Below, piece after piece: positions 25,829 to 34,458 of a stretch of 64,000 nucleotides of DNA. The position numbers and the translations under genes were made by a program. Source of the DNA: Nitrospirota bacterium (GTDB taxonomy: Bacteria; Nitrospirota; Thermodesulfovibrionia; Thermodesulfovibrionales; UBA6898); assembly GCA_024275975.1 (NCBI GenBank), contig JAJRYC010000004.1, positions 1 through 64,000 of the forward strand, written 5' to 3'. The notes beneath the pieces are model-generated. The model searched no databases and was not told where the DNA came from. It worked only from the letters and a program-made list of their open reading frames with translations. How positions within the stretch are numbered: position 1 is the first letter of the stretch; each line of letters opens with the position of its first letter.

Positions 25829-26600
25829 AAAGCTACAAAGCAGATATATCTTCAGGGGAGAGATTGTCCTTGAAAAGGAATTTCACATTGGAAGCGGGAA
25901 AGGAGATGCAAGGACAGATGCCCTTGTGGTGAAGGACTTTTCTAACAGACCCTATATTCCGGGGTCATCCTTAAGAGGTGTTCTAAGGTCAACTATTGAA
26001 AGGATTGCCTCATCCATCGGGAAAAATCCGTGTATGCTCGTAAATAAAGGTTGTGTAACAAATTCAGGTGAGCTCCAGGAGGAGTTTAAAAAGATACTAA
26101 AAGATAAAGACAAAACTGACATAGAAAGCTTTTTAAATGATGACTCGAAAATATGCCCTGTGTGTCGACTCTTTGGCTCTACAGTTATTGCTTCCAGAAT
26201 ACGCGTTACAGACCTGTACTTAAAGAATGATATCAAGTTAACGGCAGTCAGGCATGGAGTTGCAATCAACAGAGATACAGAGACCTCTCAGGATAAGGCA
26301 AAGTTTGACTTTGAAACCGTGCCTGCTCAGACAAGATTTGACTTTGAAATCATTGGAGAAAACCTCGATGACAATAATCTTGCTCTTCTTGCAATAGGTA
26401 TTCAGGAAATGGTTGATGGAGACTTCTGGTTGGGAGGAAACACAGCAAGGGGGCTTGGCAAGTGTAAGTTAGCAGGGCTCAAGATAAAGTATTTTAATGG
26501 GTCTGAGGGGTTAAGGCAATATCTCGTAAGCAGGGAAGACGGTCTCGACGAGATGAGCAAAGAGGATTTTTTCAATAAGATATCTATTGTAGTCGCATAA
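25821..26600 (+). CDS. Csm3-like RAMP (Cas7 family), type III backbone subunit 2
   Basis: A 259-residue RAMP. GSGKGDARTDALVVKD (about residues 23-38) holds the candidate catalytic Asp region, followed by PYIPGSSLRGVLRSTIE, the Cys motif CPVCRLFGS (about 113-121) and the C-terminal GGNTARGLGKCKL loop. The motifs are the canonical Csm3 set, making this the best candidate for a slicing Cas7 subunit. It partly overlaps the small-subunit gene. Confidence 0.87.
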   Translation: MFEKLQSRYIFRGEIVLEKEFHIGSGKGDARTDALVVKDFSNRPYIPGSSLRGVLRSTIERIASSIGKNPCMLVNKGCVTNSGELQEEFKKILKDKDKTDIESFLNDDSKICPVCRLFGSTVIASRIRVTDLYLKNDIKLTAVRHGVAINRDTETSQDKAKFDFETVPAQTRFDFEIIGENLDDNNLALLAIGIQEMVDGDFWLGGNTARGLGKCKLAGLKIKYFNGSEGLRQYLVSREDGLDEMSKEDFFNKISIVVA

Positions 26601-26616
26601 TCGGGAGGAGCAGAAT

Positions 26617-27603
26617 ATGCTTAAGAAAATATTAAACGAAATAAGCATGACATTTCATATTGAGGCCACAGGCCCAATACTCATAAAAGAAGGCGATACC
26701 AAGGAAGAAGATTCTTCTTTGATGCGTTTTGTTGTAGATGCAAATCAGAAAATATTCATCCCTGGCAGTTCAATAAGGGGGGTCTGGCGCAGCTGGTGTG
26801 AGAAGATTGCGCGGACGATAAGTAATGGTGTACCTCTTGCCTGTGACCCATTCAATAATATATTAGATACAGAAAATCTGTCTTGTTCCAAAAGGCTTGA
26901 AAAAATGGACACGTCTAATGTTTATGCTCTCTCCTGTCCTATTTGCAAACTTTTTGGGAATACCTCTCAGGGGAGCAGGATAAGGATATCCGATGCATAT
27001 ATTGTCAATGGTGATATTGCAAGAGATAATCTTCCGGTTCGTGATGGTATCGGTATTGACAGATTTACTGGTGGATCAAGTAGTGGTGCAAAGTTCAGGT
27101 ATCAATATCTGAGTGACAAGACTTTTGAGGCAGAGATTCACATAAGAAACTTCGAACTATGGCAACTTGGACTGCTTGGCTATCTTTTCAGGGATTTCAG
27201 GGAAGAACTCATTCCCGTAGGCTTTGGGAAGACGAGGGGGCTTGGAAAGGTGAAAGGCACGATAGAAGGTCCAAAATTAACATTTTATGGTCTTCAACAC
27301 CCTCGAATTAATAGCACTGACAAGAAGGCTGAGATTAAAGGAAGTGGAAGCCTGTATACCGATGTGGACAAGGGTCACTATTGCTTTGCTACTGAAGCAC
27401 CTGTTGAGATAGATTTCAAAACAGCCTCAAACTCGGCTATAAAGACAATAATTGAGCTAGACGGAGATCAGGCCGAAAGTCTGTTTATGAAAAAATCTCC
27501 AGATTACTGGGCTAACGTAAAGGATGACGGGACCCCAGGAGGCTATTATCTTATAGCACAGGAAGCGAGAAACCATATTGGCGAGGTAATAGAAGATGCC
27601 TGA
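26617..27603 (+). CDS. Csm3-like RAMP (Cas7 family), type III backbone subunit 3
   Basis: A 328-residue RAMP longer than subunit 2. It has FIPGSSIRGVWRSWCEK (about residues 47-63), CPICKLFGNTSQGSRIRI (about 108-125), GIGIDRFTGGS and the C-terminal GFGKTRGLGKVKG. About 100 additional residues follow the RAMP core (KGHYCFATEAPVEIDF onward) with no recognised fold. GGGAGG precedes the ATG by 9 bp. It overlaps the Csx19-like gene by 8 bp. Confidence 0.85.
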   Translation: MLKKILNEISMTFHIEATGPILIKEGDTKEEDSSLMRFVVDANQKIFIPGSSIRGVWRSWCEKIARTISNGVPLACDPFNNILDTENLSCSKRLEKMDTSNVYALSCPICKLFGNTSQGSRIRISDAYIVNGDIARDNLPVRDGIGIDRFTGGSSSGAKFRYQYLSDKTFEAEIHIRNFELWQLGLLGYLFRDFREELIPVGFGKTRGLGKVKGTIEGPKLTFYGLQHPRINSTDKKAEIKGSGSLYTDVDKGHYCFATEAPVEIDFKTASNSAIKTIIELDGDQAESLFMKKSPDYWANVKDDGTPGGYYLIAQEARNHIGEVIEDA

Positions 27604-28099
27604 AATCGGTACAATAATGGCTATTAGTTCTGAGACACTGGATGGACTTATCAATAAAACCTTTTCAGACACTGAAAATACCATCGCTATCCTTGAGAGA
27701 TGGTTCTGCAGGAAAAATGAAAAGCCTGACTTCTTTGACCACATATCAGAATTAACAGACAGCGTGTCTGCGTGGGACAAAGGTAGAATCTTTGATAATA
27801 CCTCTGAGATACGATGGGAACGAGCTGTAGATGGGTTCCATATTGTATGGATAAAGGATGATGGGACTATTCCTCCGGAATGGCAAACAAAGGAACAGAT
27901 TAAGTTGGTTGGTAAAAGAAAGATTTTGCTATGGGGAAAGAGAATTGAAGATAAAGAGCTGTGGTATGAAAAGCAGGTCCCGAGAATACTTAAATATCCT
28001 GTTAGTGGTGAGGGAGAGAGGGTTTATGCATTGTTAAATGAGTATACCCTTATGGATAGATCAACAGTCTATCGATTCAAGGAGGTGATTGCAGAATGA
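27596..28099 (+). CDS. csx19: Csx19-like type III-D accessory protein
   Basis: A 167-residue protein with the pattern I associate with Csx19 (TIGR03984): EIRWERAVDGFHIVWI, then KILLWGKR, LWYEKQVPRILKYPV and a closing EYTLMDRSTVYRFKEV. Its place between RAMP genes of a Cas10/Csx10 operon agrees. The role of Csx19 in the III-D complex is structural as far as known. This gene is the main reason to call the system III-D rather than III-A/B. Confidence 0.75.
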   Translation: MPEIGTIMAISSETLDGLINKTFSDTENTIAILERWFCRKNEKPDFFDHISELTDSVSAWDKGRIFDNTSEIRWERAVDGFHIVWIKDDGTIPPEWQTKEQIKLVGKRKILLWGKRIEDKELWYEKQVPRILKYPVSGEGERVYALLNEYTLMDRSTVYRFKEVIAE

Positions 28100-29424
28100 G
28101 TTTTGCAAATCCATATAATTTTGTAAAAATTGACAATGGTGTTGAAAGAAGTAATATTCACAACACTGTCTTTCACAATAAAATACAAGAAAATACTTAT
28201 ACAGGCGTTTTGAAATGCACTTTAAAAACCCTTACAAAAATATTTACTCCTTCAACTTTGCCGGAAGATATTGAAGAAAAAAATATCGGAAAAGATAAAA
28301 ATGGGCGCCCAAGGATACATTACATGTTTAAGTCTTTTTATTATCTTAAAAAAGACAAGCAAAAACAATATGCGATCCCAGGTTCATCTTTGAAGGGTGT
28401 TATTCGTTCTGTAGCAGAAGCGATTTCTAATTCGTGCATGCATGTATTTGACGGTAAATATAAAAATATTTCATACAAAAACAGTGATGCACTGCATAAG
28501 GATAGCTGTATCTTTATAGGTGAGCACGGCAACTTGGCCGAAGGAGTTTGTATTTGTTGCAGTATGTTTGGCATGGCTAATGCAAAAGATACAAAAAAGG
28601 CACCCGAATCAGAAAATAAATTACTTCCAAATGCTTTTAAAGGTAAAATGAGTTTTTCTGATGCTCTGCTACAAAGCACCCCATCATTTGAAACCATCTT
28701 CTCTTTAAAAGAGTTATCTTCTCCAAAACCATACCACAAAACTTTTTATGCAGATAGGCAAACAATTAAAGGTCGAAAGTTTTATTACCATCATTCTGAC
28801 CATGATGTAAAAGATTTGAAGGGTGAAGAAACCCACCGAAACCGTTCAGTCATCCCCTTAAAAAAAGATGCCCTGTTTGAATTTACCATCTCCTATGAGA
28901 ACCTTACAGAGGAAGAATATGGCCTTCTTCTTACAACCCTTGAACTTGAATCAGGACTGGCGCATAAAATTGGAATGGGAAAGCCTCTTGGGCTTGGTAG
29001 TTGCGAGATTGTGGTAACTGAGATAAGAGAATTTTCAAAGAATCGTTACCTGTCTATTTCTAATGCGAGTGCTTGCAAACTTTTCAGTAATGATGCCCTT
29101 AAAGAAAGAAAAGAGACGATAAAAGGTTTATGGGAAAATGGAATACCCAACGATTTGAAATGTATTCTCAGATTGAATAATGGGTTTACAGTGATAAGAT
29201 ACCCCAAAAAAGATACCCGCGACCAATCAAATGATGAATTTACCATATATAAAAATCTCCATCCACCGTGTAGCAGTTTCTCTGATGATGAAAAAACTGG
29301 AGAGGGCATAGTAGCATTTCATACACCGCAGATAAAGCCTGAAAAATCGCATAGAAAAAAGCCAAGCCATGCTGTAGGGAGCCTGGCAGACGTCTTCAAA
29401 GAGGCAATTAAAAATAAAAAGTAG
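28096..29424 (+). CDS. TIGR03986-like RAMP (Cas7 group), type III subunit 4
   Basis: A 442-residue RAMP starting NPYNFVKID, the usual opening of the TIGR03986 family found in type III loci. It has YAIPGSSLKGVIRSVAEAI (about residues 94-112), a Cys cluster CICCSMFG (about 152-159) equivalent to the CPxCxLFG motif of the other RAMPs, and GLAHKIGMGKPLGLGSCEI (about 290-308). A C-terminal extension is Lys/Ser-rich. It overlaps the Csx19-like gene by ATGA and is 7 bp from the CARF gene. Confidence 0.8.
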   Translation: MSFANPYNFVKIDNGVERSNIHNTVFHNKIQENTYTGVLKCTLKTLTKIFTPSTLPEDIEEKNIGKDKNGRPRIHYMFKSFYYLKKDKQKQYAIPGSSLKGVIRSVAEAISNSCMHVFDGKYKNISYKNSDALHKDSCIFIGEHGNLAEGVCICCSMFGMANAKDTKKAPESENKLLPNAFKGKMSFSDALLQSTPSFETIFSLKELSSPKPYHKTFYADRQTIKGRKFYYHHSDHDVKDLKGEETHRNRSVIPLKKDALFEFTISYENLTEEEYGLLLTTLELESGLAHKIGMGKPLGLGSCEIVVTEIREFSKNRYLSISNASACKLFSNDALKERKETIKGLWENGIPNDLKCILRLNNGFTVIRYPKKDTRDQSNDEFTIYKNLHPPCSSFSDDEKTGEGIVAFHTPQIKPEKSHRKKPSHAVGSLADVFKEAIKNKK

Positions 29425-29431
29425 GAGAAAA

Positions 29432-30121
29432 ATGTCTAAATTAATCATCACGACAGTCGGTACATCTACAATAAGCAACAAACTTTTTCCCGAAAGTTGT
29501 AACGTAGAAATCGAAGAATTAAAAAAAGGCAAAGTAATAAATAATTACAATAAAATTATTAATAAGACGGCTACTGCTCTCAAAAACGCGATTGACAACG
29601 ACCGCCCGAATAAACTTCTTTCAGCAGAGCTTGCATCACTGAGAGTATTCAAGCAAAGTCTTGGCATTTCAAAGGATGATACAATTGTCTTCTTTTCATC
29701 AGACTCCGAAGATGGCAGGTTCTGTGCTTCGGTGACCAACCAAGTTCTCAATGAACTTGGTTGGTGTAATGCTCCTGAGCCTGTCGTAATAGAAGGTTTA
29801 AAGACACGAAGAACAGGAAAAGAAGAAGATATATCAAAAAACTTTATGGATGCAGGCTTAAAGAAACTAAAGGAAGAGACAGAGCATATCCTTAGGGGCA
29901 AATTTTTTGATGAAAAATATTTCAACATTACTGGTGGGTTCAAGGCGACTATACCTTTTGTTACTATTCTTGCCTTTGAAAAGAGGATATCGCTTGTATA
30001 TTTGTATGAGGAGGATAGTGATTTGATAGTGATAGAACCACCAGATAATTTTAATTGCTCTTACGAAATGATGGTGAACAATATGACCCGCCGTATTCCA
30101 CGGCAGATATTGGCACTATGA
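29432..30121 (+). CDS. CARF-domain protein (cyclic oligoadenylate sensor or ring nuclease)
   Basis: A 229-residue single-domain protein of the CARF type. The start SKLIITTVGTSTI is the first strand and ligand loop, and YFNITGGFKATIPFVTILAF (about residues 167-186) is the typical NxTGGxK strand-helix of the APE2256/TIGR02619-like CARF group. No HEPN, PD-(D/E)xK or other effector domain is fused. Therefore it either reads cyclic oligoadenylate and passes the signal to the next gene product, or acts as a stand-alone ring nuclease that ends the signal. Its TGA overlaps the ATG of the membrane protein gene (ATGA), which favours a physical partnership. Confidence 0.85.
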   Translation: MSKLIITTVGTSTISNKLFPESCNVEIEELKKGKVINNYNKIINKTATALKNAIDNDRPNKLLSAELASLRVFKQSLGISKDDTIVFFSSDSEDGRFCASVTNQVLNELGWCNAPEPVVIEGLKTRRTGKEEDISKNFMDAGLKKLKEETEHILRGKFFDEKYFNITGGFKATIPFVTILAFEKRISLVYLYEEDSDLIVIEPPDNFNCSYEMMVNNMTRRIPRQILAL

Positions 30122-31164
30122 ATATATATGATAATATACAGAAAAAAGTTTACCAATGGCATTCTCAACATCCTGAGGGTATTGAAAGTTTTGTAGATAA
30201 TATAATTAGAGAGAGCAACAACGAGACAGTTCAGAAGCTGAATGATTTTGTTGATTATCTCACTATGTATGGTCTTAAGGATCATCTCCCCAACGCATAC
30301 ATTGACGCGAAATATCACTTAAAAGAAAAAGCGATTGAAAATCTTGATGCTTCCCCTGATGATAAAACAAAGGCCGCATTATATGATTGGCTAAAGATAT
30401 GTATAAATACTCAAAAAGATATAAATTACGATTTTTATTTTGAGAAAAACAACCTGAACAGAGAAGAAGAAGTAAAAACAATACTTTTTGGGAATGGCAA
30501 GCTGCGAAAAATCTTTAAGAACCGAGATTGGCAGATTCGCCTGAAGACCGTAGCGGACTGGTTTTTGAGAAGATACAACGGGGAAATAGCAAGAGACATA
30601 TTGAGATCTCACCAAAATTTTGACTGCTGGGACAATCTCAAGCTATTTTATCCACGTATGATAGTGGCAATAATCGTTGGGCTTTTAGCGTTGATGACAG
30701 GACAGGAGATTTGGGATCTGCCACATAACATTTCTGGTCGTATAACCGGAGTAATCTATGGCCCAATCGCAAAGTTTTGGGGATGGCATTTGTCAGATGC
30801 GTATAGTAATTTAGTAAGTCTTATCGGTTTATTAGTTATTGTTTTCTTTTTTTATGTGCTTTCTGTTCTATACTTGCGCTATGAATGCTACAACATAATA
30901 TTTGACACAAAAGCAGCTGGATGCAGGGCAAGAAAAGTGGGTGGACGAGGGTTATTTGCAAGTTTAATATTGTCGACCTTAATCTGTTATGCAATTGGAC
31001 CTATCTCGGGTACTAAAGAAGTAATGAATCCCGCTACATATTACAGTTGTCAGGCAGGTCTACCCGTTTTTAAAAATATCATTTTCTTTGCCTCTGCCGC
31101 CCTATTTATCGGTATCTTCATGCAGGTCTTCTGGGAGAAGGAAACAATTACGGAGCCGTTATAA
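30118..31164 (+). CDS. Four-helix membrane protein coupled to the CARF gene; candidate novel type III effector
   Basis: A 348-residue protein I do not recognise. Residues 1-180 are soluble, charged and helical (for example YDNIQKKVYQWHSQHPEGIE, LKTVADWFLRRYNGEIARDI). The C-terminal half has four hydrophobic segments at about 181-197, 232-255, 279-298 and 318-338, ending EKETITEPL. The ATG at 30118 overlaps the CARF stop, so both proteins are probably made in step. No nuclease or protease motif is visible. By analogy with Cam1, Csx23 and CorA-type effectors, which link cyclic oligoadenylates to membranes, it may form or gate a pore after CARF binding; that is inference. A relic of a second copy lies at 20585-20680. 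Confidence 0.75.
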   Translation: MNIYDNIQKKVYQWHSQHPEGIESFVDNIIRESNNETVQKLNDFVDYLTMYGLKDHLPNAYIDAKYHLKEKAIENLDASPDDKTKAALYDWLKICINTQKDINYDFYFEKNNLNREEEVKTILFGNGKLRKIFKNRDWQIRLKTVADWFLRRYNGEIARDILRSHQNFDCWDNLKLFYPRMIVAIIVGLLALMTGQEIWDLPHNISGRITGVIYGPIAKFWGWHLSDAYSNLVSLIGLLVIVFFFYVLSVLYLRYECYNIIFDTKAAGCRARKVGGRGLFASLILSTLICYAIGPISGTKEVMNPATYYSCQAGLPVFKNIIFFASAALFIGIFMQVFWEKETITEPL

Positions 31165-31233
31165 ACTCGATGTATAAAGTTAACCAACGGCTAAGAGGAG
31201 AGTTGCATAGTTAAAATCCATGCATCACAACCA

Positions 31234-32163
31234 ATGAGACATCAATCTATAATTCAGCCGGAGGCAAGTTATCTGAAAGAAAGCCTTTCAGTATTCAGCG
31301 CTTTAAAGGTTGAATTCACTCTATTCCCTCTTGAGACTATCCATCTCGGTCCTGACGAGGTTAAAGGTGATCGCTGGAGAGGTTGTTTTGGGGAGGCGTT
31401 AAGAAGACGTGCGTGTGCGTTCAGGTGGAAAGAAATCGACTGCAATAAATGCGATGTCAGAGGAGACTGTCTATATCACGGGTATTTTTTCATAGACAGG
31501 CCGCATCCTTATGTAATGCTCCCCGAGCTTGACGGCAAACGGGTATATAATACGGGGGAAAGGATGCTGCTTGAAATGGTGCTTATCGGAGCGGCAGCAG
31601 AGCATGTGGATAAGTTTGTAATGACTGTTGAAGAGATGGGCAGAATGGGTATAGGCGGCGGAAGAGGGAGATTTCGAGTGAACTCCGTGGTGGCAGAGGA
31701 CTCAATTGATGCTTCCGGGTTTTTTGAAGAAGAACCCCTGACTGTTGACCATTGCACCATTGAATTGCTTACCCCGCTCAAAATAAAAGAGGGGATAAAG
31801 GGGCTCAATTATTCCAATCTCTCTTTTGAGACCTTTTTCAGGCTTTTAATAAAAAGAATTATCAACCTTAACAACCTTTACTGCAATGGCAGGGGCTTTA
31901 ACAAGGAGCGGATTGAGCCTGAGAAACAAAACCTTTTTACGTTGGCCGGTGAGATTGAAACAAAAACATATACAGAATGGCGGGACTTCAATAGATTTTC
32001 CTCAAGACAACATAAGTCACTGAAAATTGGGGGACAAATAGGGATAATAAGGTATAATGGAGAAATAGGCCGGTTTTATCCATATCTTAAGATGGGCGAG
32101 GTGCTTGGGGTCGGGCAGCATACAACAAGCGGATTCGGAAGATACCGCATAAGTACCGCCTGA
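31234..32163 (+). CDS. cas6: Cas6-like pre-crRNA processing endoribonuclease
   Basis: A 309-residue RAMP-fold protein. The N-terminal half carries a cysteine cluster (CNKCDVRGDC, about residues 70-79), and the C-terminus ends with LKMGEVLGVGQHTTSGFGRYRI, the glycine-rich signature of the PF10040-type Cas6. It cleaves within repeats to release crRNAs by family knowledge; the likely substrate is the 35-bp-repeat array 230 bp downstream. The ATG at 31234 has no good ribosome-binding site; GAGGAGAG lies about 35 bp upstream, so the start may differ. Confidence 0.8.
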   Translation: MRHQSIIQPEASYLKESLSVFSALKVEFTLFPLETIHLGPDEVKGDRWRGCFGEALRRRACAFRWKEIDCNKCDVRGDCLYHGYFFIDRPHPYVMLPELDGKRVYNTGERMLLEMVLIGAAAEHVDKFVMTVEEMGRMGIGGGRGRFRVNSVVAEDSIDASGFFEEEPLTVDHCTIELLTPLKIKEGIKGLNYSNLSFETFFRLLIKRIINLNNLYCNGRGFNKERIEPEKQNLFTLAGEIETKTYTEWRDFNRFSSRQHKSLKIGGQIGIIRYNGEIGRFYPYLKMGEVLGVGQHTTSGFGRYRISTA

Positions 32164-32392
32164 GAAATACGGGTATAAGGTAAAAGTTTAACAATAGGCA
32201 AGTAACAGGGTAAGAATAAAGAGAAAAATCTTTATTTAAATGAATTGTCTCAGGCGGTCGTTGTAAACACAGGCTCTTTGACAACTTAAAAGCTGTTTTG
32301 TGGTATAATTTTCATGGTATGGGAAAGCAAAATGCTATTCAGGCGGAAACCATACTGTATAGGCTTATGTGTCAAGGCTTTACAGGGGGAGG
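32164..32392 (+). promoter_or_regulatory. Leader of the large CRISPR array with candidate promoter
   Basis: No gene seen. TTGACA at 32278-32283 and TATAAT at 32304-32309 are 20 bp apart, wide for a standard promoter, with TTGTGG just before the -10. GCTCTTTGA (32273-32281) is shared with the leader of the small array. The first repeat is at 32393. The array's leader-proximal end is on this side, judging from the degenerate last repeat. Confidence 0.5.
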
Positions 32393-34427
32393 CTTCCGAA
32401 GAGCCGTAGATAAGAGGCAACTGAAACAAATGAAGCTCCTTTATCTTTTTACAGAGCTGTTCGTTTCTTCCGAAGAGCCGTAGATAAGAGGCAACTGAAA
32501 CCTGTAATAGCGGCGTTATAGCTAACTATTAATGCCACTTCCGAAGAGCCGTAGATAAGAGGCAACTGAAACGCAAGGCAAGCGCCAAGCAGCACGGCTC
32601 AAAATCCTGTCTTCCGAAGAGCCGTAGATAAGAGGCAACTGAAACAAAGTTGTAGTCAATCAACCACTCGGTAATCTTCTTCTTCCGAAGAGCCGTAGAT
32701 AAGAGGCAACTGAAACTGGATCCGGGGGTTGGGTCTGAGACTCCAGACCCGGCTTCCGAAGAGCCGTAGATAAGAGGCAACTGAAACCATCGCTTTGTTT
32801 ATACTGGCGTATTCCAAAACATTCTTCCGAAGAGCCGTAGATAAGAGGCAACTGAAACTCGCGCCCGCCGCAATTACGGCTTCAATAACCTCGCAACTTC
32901 CGAAGAGCCGTAGATAAGAGGCAACTGAAACACTATATAAACCAACGCATTCAGCATGATCATTTCACTTCCGAAGAGCCGTAGATAAGAGGCAACTGAA
33001 ACTTCGCATTCGCAGCGTTCCCGCTGCTTCTGCTTACTCTTCCGAAGAGCCGTAGATAAGAGGCAACTGAAACCACGTTCTTTAGGATATCCTTGTTGAT
33101 TACCATCGCCTTCCGAAGAGCCGTAGATAAGAGGCAACTGAAACGGCACAACTTCCATGTCTTCGAAGTTAAACATTATTTTCTTCCGAAGAGCCGTAGA
33201 TAAGAGGCAACTGAAACCCATTACAAGGGCGATGATATAGGCAGTAAGTCCTATCTTCCGAAGAGCCGTAGATAAGAGGCAACTGAAACTTTTTTTTCTT
33301 CTACTTTGCCCCAGGCGGATTGCCTGCTTCCGAAGAGCCGTAGATAAGAGGCAACTGAAACAATTTCTTGAACTTTCCCTTCGCCGTCTCGTCGTCGGCT
33401 TCCGAAGAGCCGTAGATAAGAGGCAACTGAAACAGGCTAAATATCACCTGATGACCGATAGCGCACCTTTCTTCCGAAGAGCCGTAGATAAGAGGCAACT
33501 GAAACTTGGATCCGGGTCCGGTGTTGGGTCCGGAGTTGGATCCTTCCGAAGAGCCGTAGATAAGAGGCAACTGAAACCCAGGATAATGGCTCCATTTCGC
33601 ATCCCTGGGAATTTTCCTTCCGAAGAGCCGTAGATAAGAGGCAACTGAAACGGACGCTCCTATACTGTAAATTCCGTCCGCGTTTACCTTCCGAAGAGCC
33701 GTAGATAAGAGGCAACTGAAACTTGGATCCGGGTCCGGTGTTGGGTCCGGAGTTGGATCCTTCCGAAGAGCCGTAGATAAGAGGCAACTGAAACTTGCGG
33801 CGGGTTTATCATCCGCTGTCAGAACCTGAACTTCCGAAGAGCCGTAGATAAGAGGCAACTGAAACTTGCGCGCGCGCGTTGATATTTCTCTCCGTAGTCC
33901 CTTCCGAAGAGCCGTAGATAAGAGGCAACTGAAACTATACGACTCCGTTTACTCCATCCACTACGACACTCTTCCGAAGATCCGTAGATAAGAGGCAACT
34001 GAAACATATCGGCTGTGCCATATCCTTCTTCAATAATTTGCTTCCGAAGAGCCGTAGATAAGAGGCAACTGAAACAGTTAAACCTCCACCGTTCCTTCCG
34101 CGTTGCTCGTGGCTTCCGAAGAGCCGTAGATAAGAGGCAACTGAAACCGTGGGTATTTTGCTTCCCGGTGCTTCACCCTCTATTCTTCCGAAGAGCCGTA
34201 GATAAGAGGCAACTGAAACAAAGGACTCTTCGTAATAGCAAGGTATTACTACGCCTTCCGAAGAGCCGTAGATAAGAGGCAACTGAAACAAAAGATGAAG
34301 CGTGTATGAGCTGAACCCAGACATAGACTTCCGAAGAGCCGTAGATAAGAGGCAACTGAAACAAACACTTTTGATTTGTTTACCGTTTGGAAGTGTCTTC
34401 CGAAGAGCCGTAGATAAGAGGCAACTT
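32393..34427 (+). CRISPR. Large CRISPR array, 29 repeats of 35 bp, 28 spacers
   Basis: The repeat begins CTTCCGAAGAGCCGTAGATA and ends GCAACTGAAAC. Spacers are 34-39 bp. Starts run from 32393, 32467, 32538, 32611, 32682 ... to 34328 and 34397. The last repeat loses the GAAAC end. Repeat 23 (33971) has one change, G to T in GAAGAGCC. Spacers 16 (33506-33542) and 19 (33723-33759) are identical; spacer 5 (32717-32752) is related. The array lies between cas6 and the RT-Cas1 gene, which starts 31 bp after it. Confidence 0.99.
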
Positions 34428-34458
34428 TTAGCAAAAATCCTTTTGGGCGGAGGTACAT

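Noticed and set aside
32529-34458. Many open frames on both strands across the large array, with repeating SCLLSTALRK-, LPLIYGSSE- or RRAVDKRQLK-like peptides
   Set aside because: They are translations of the 35-bp CRISPR repeat; the periodicity and array position explain them fully.
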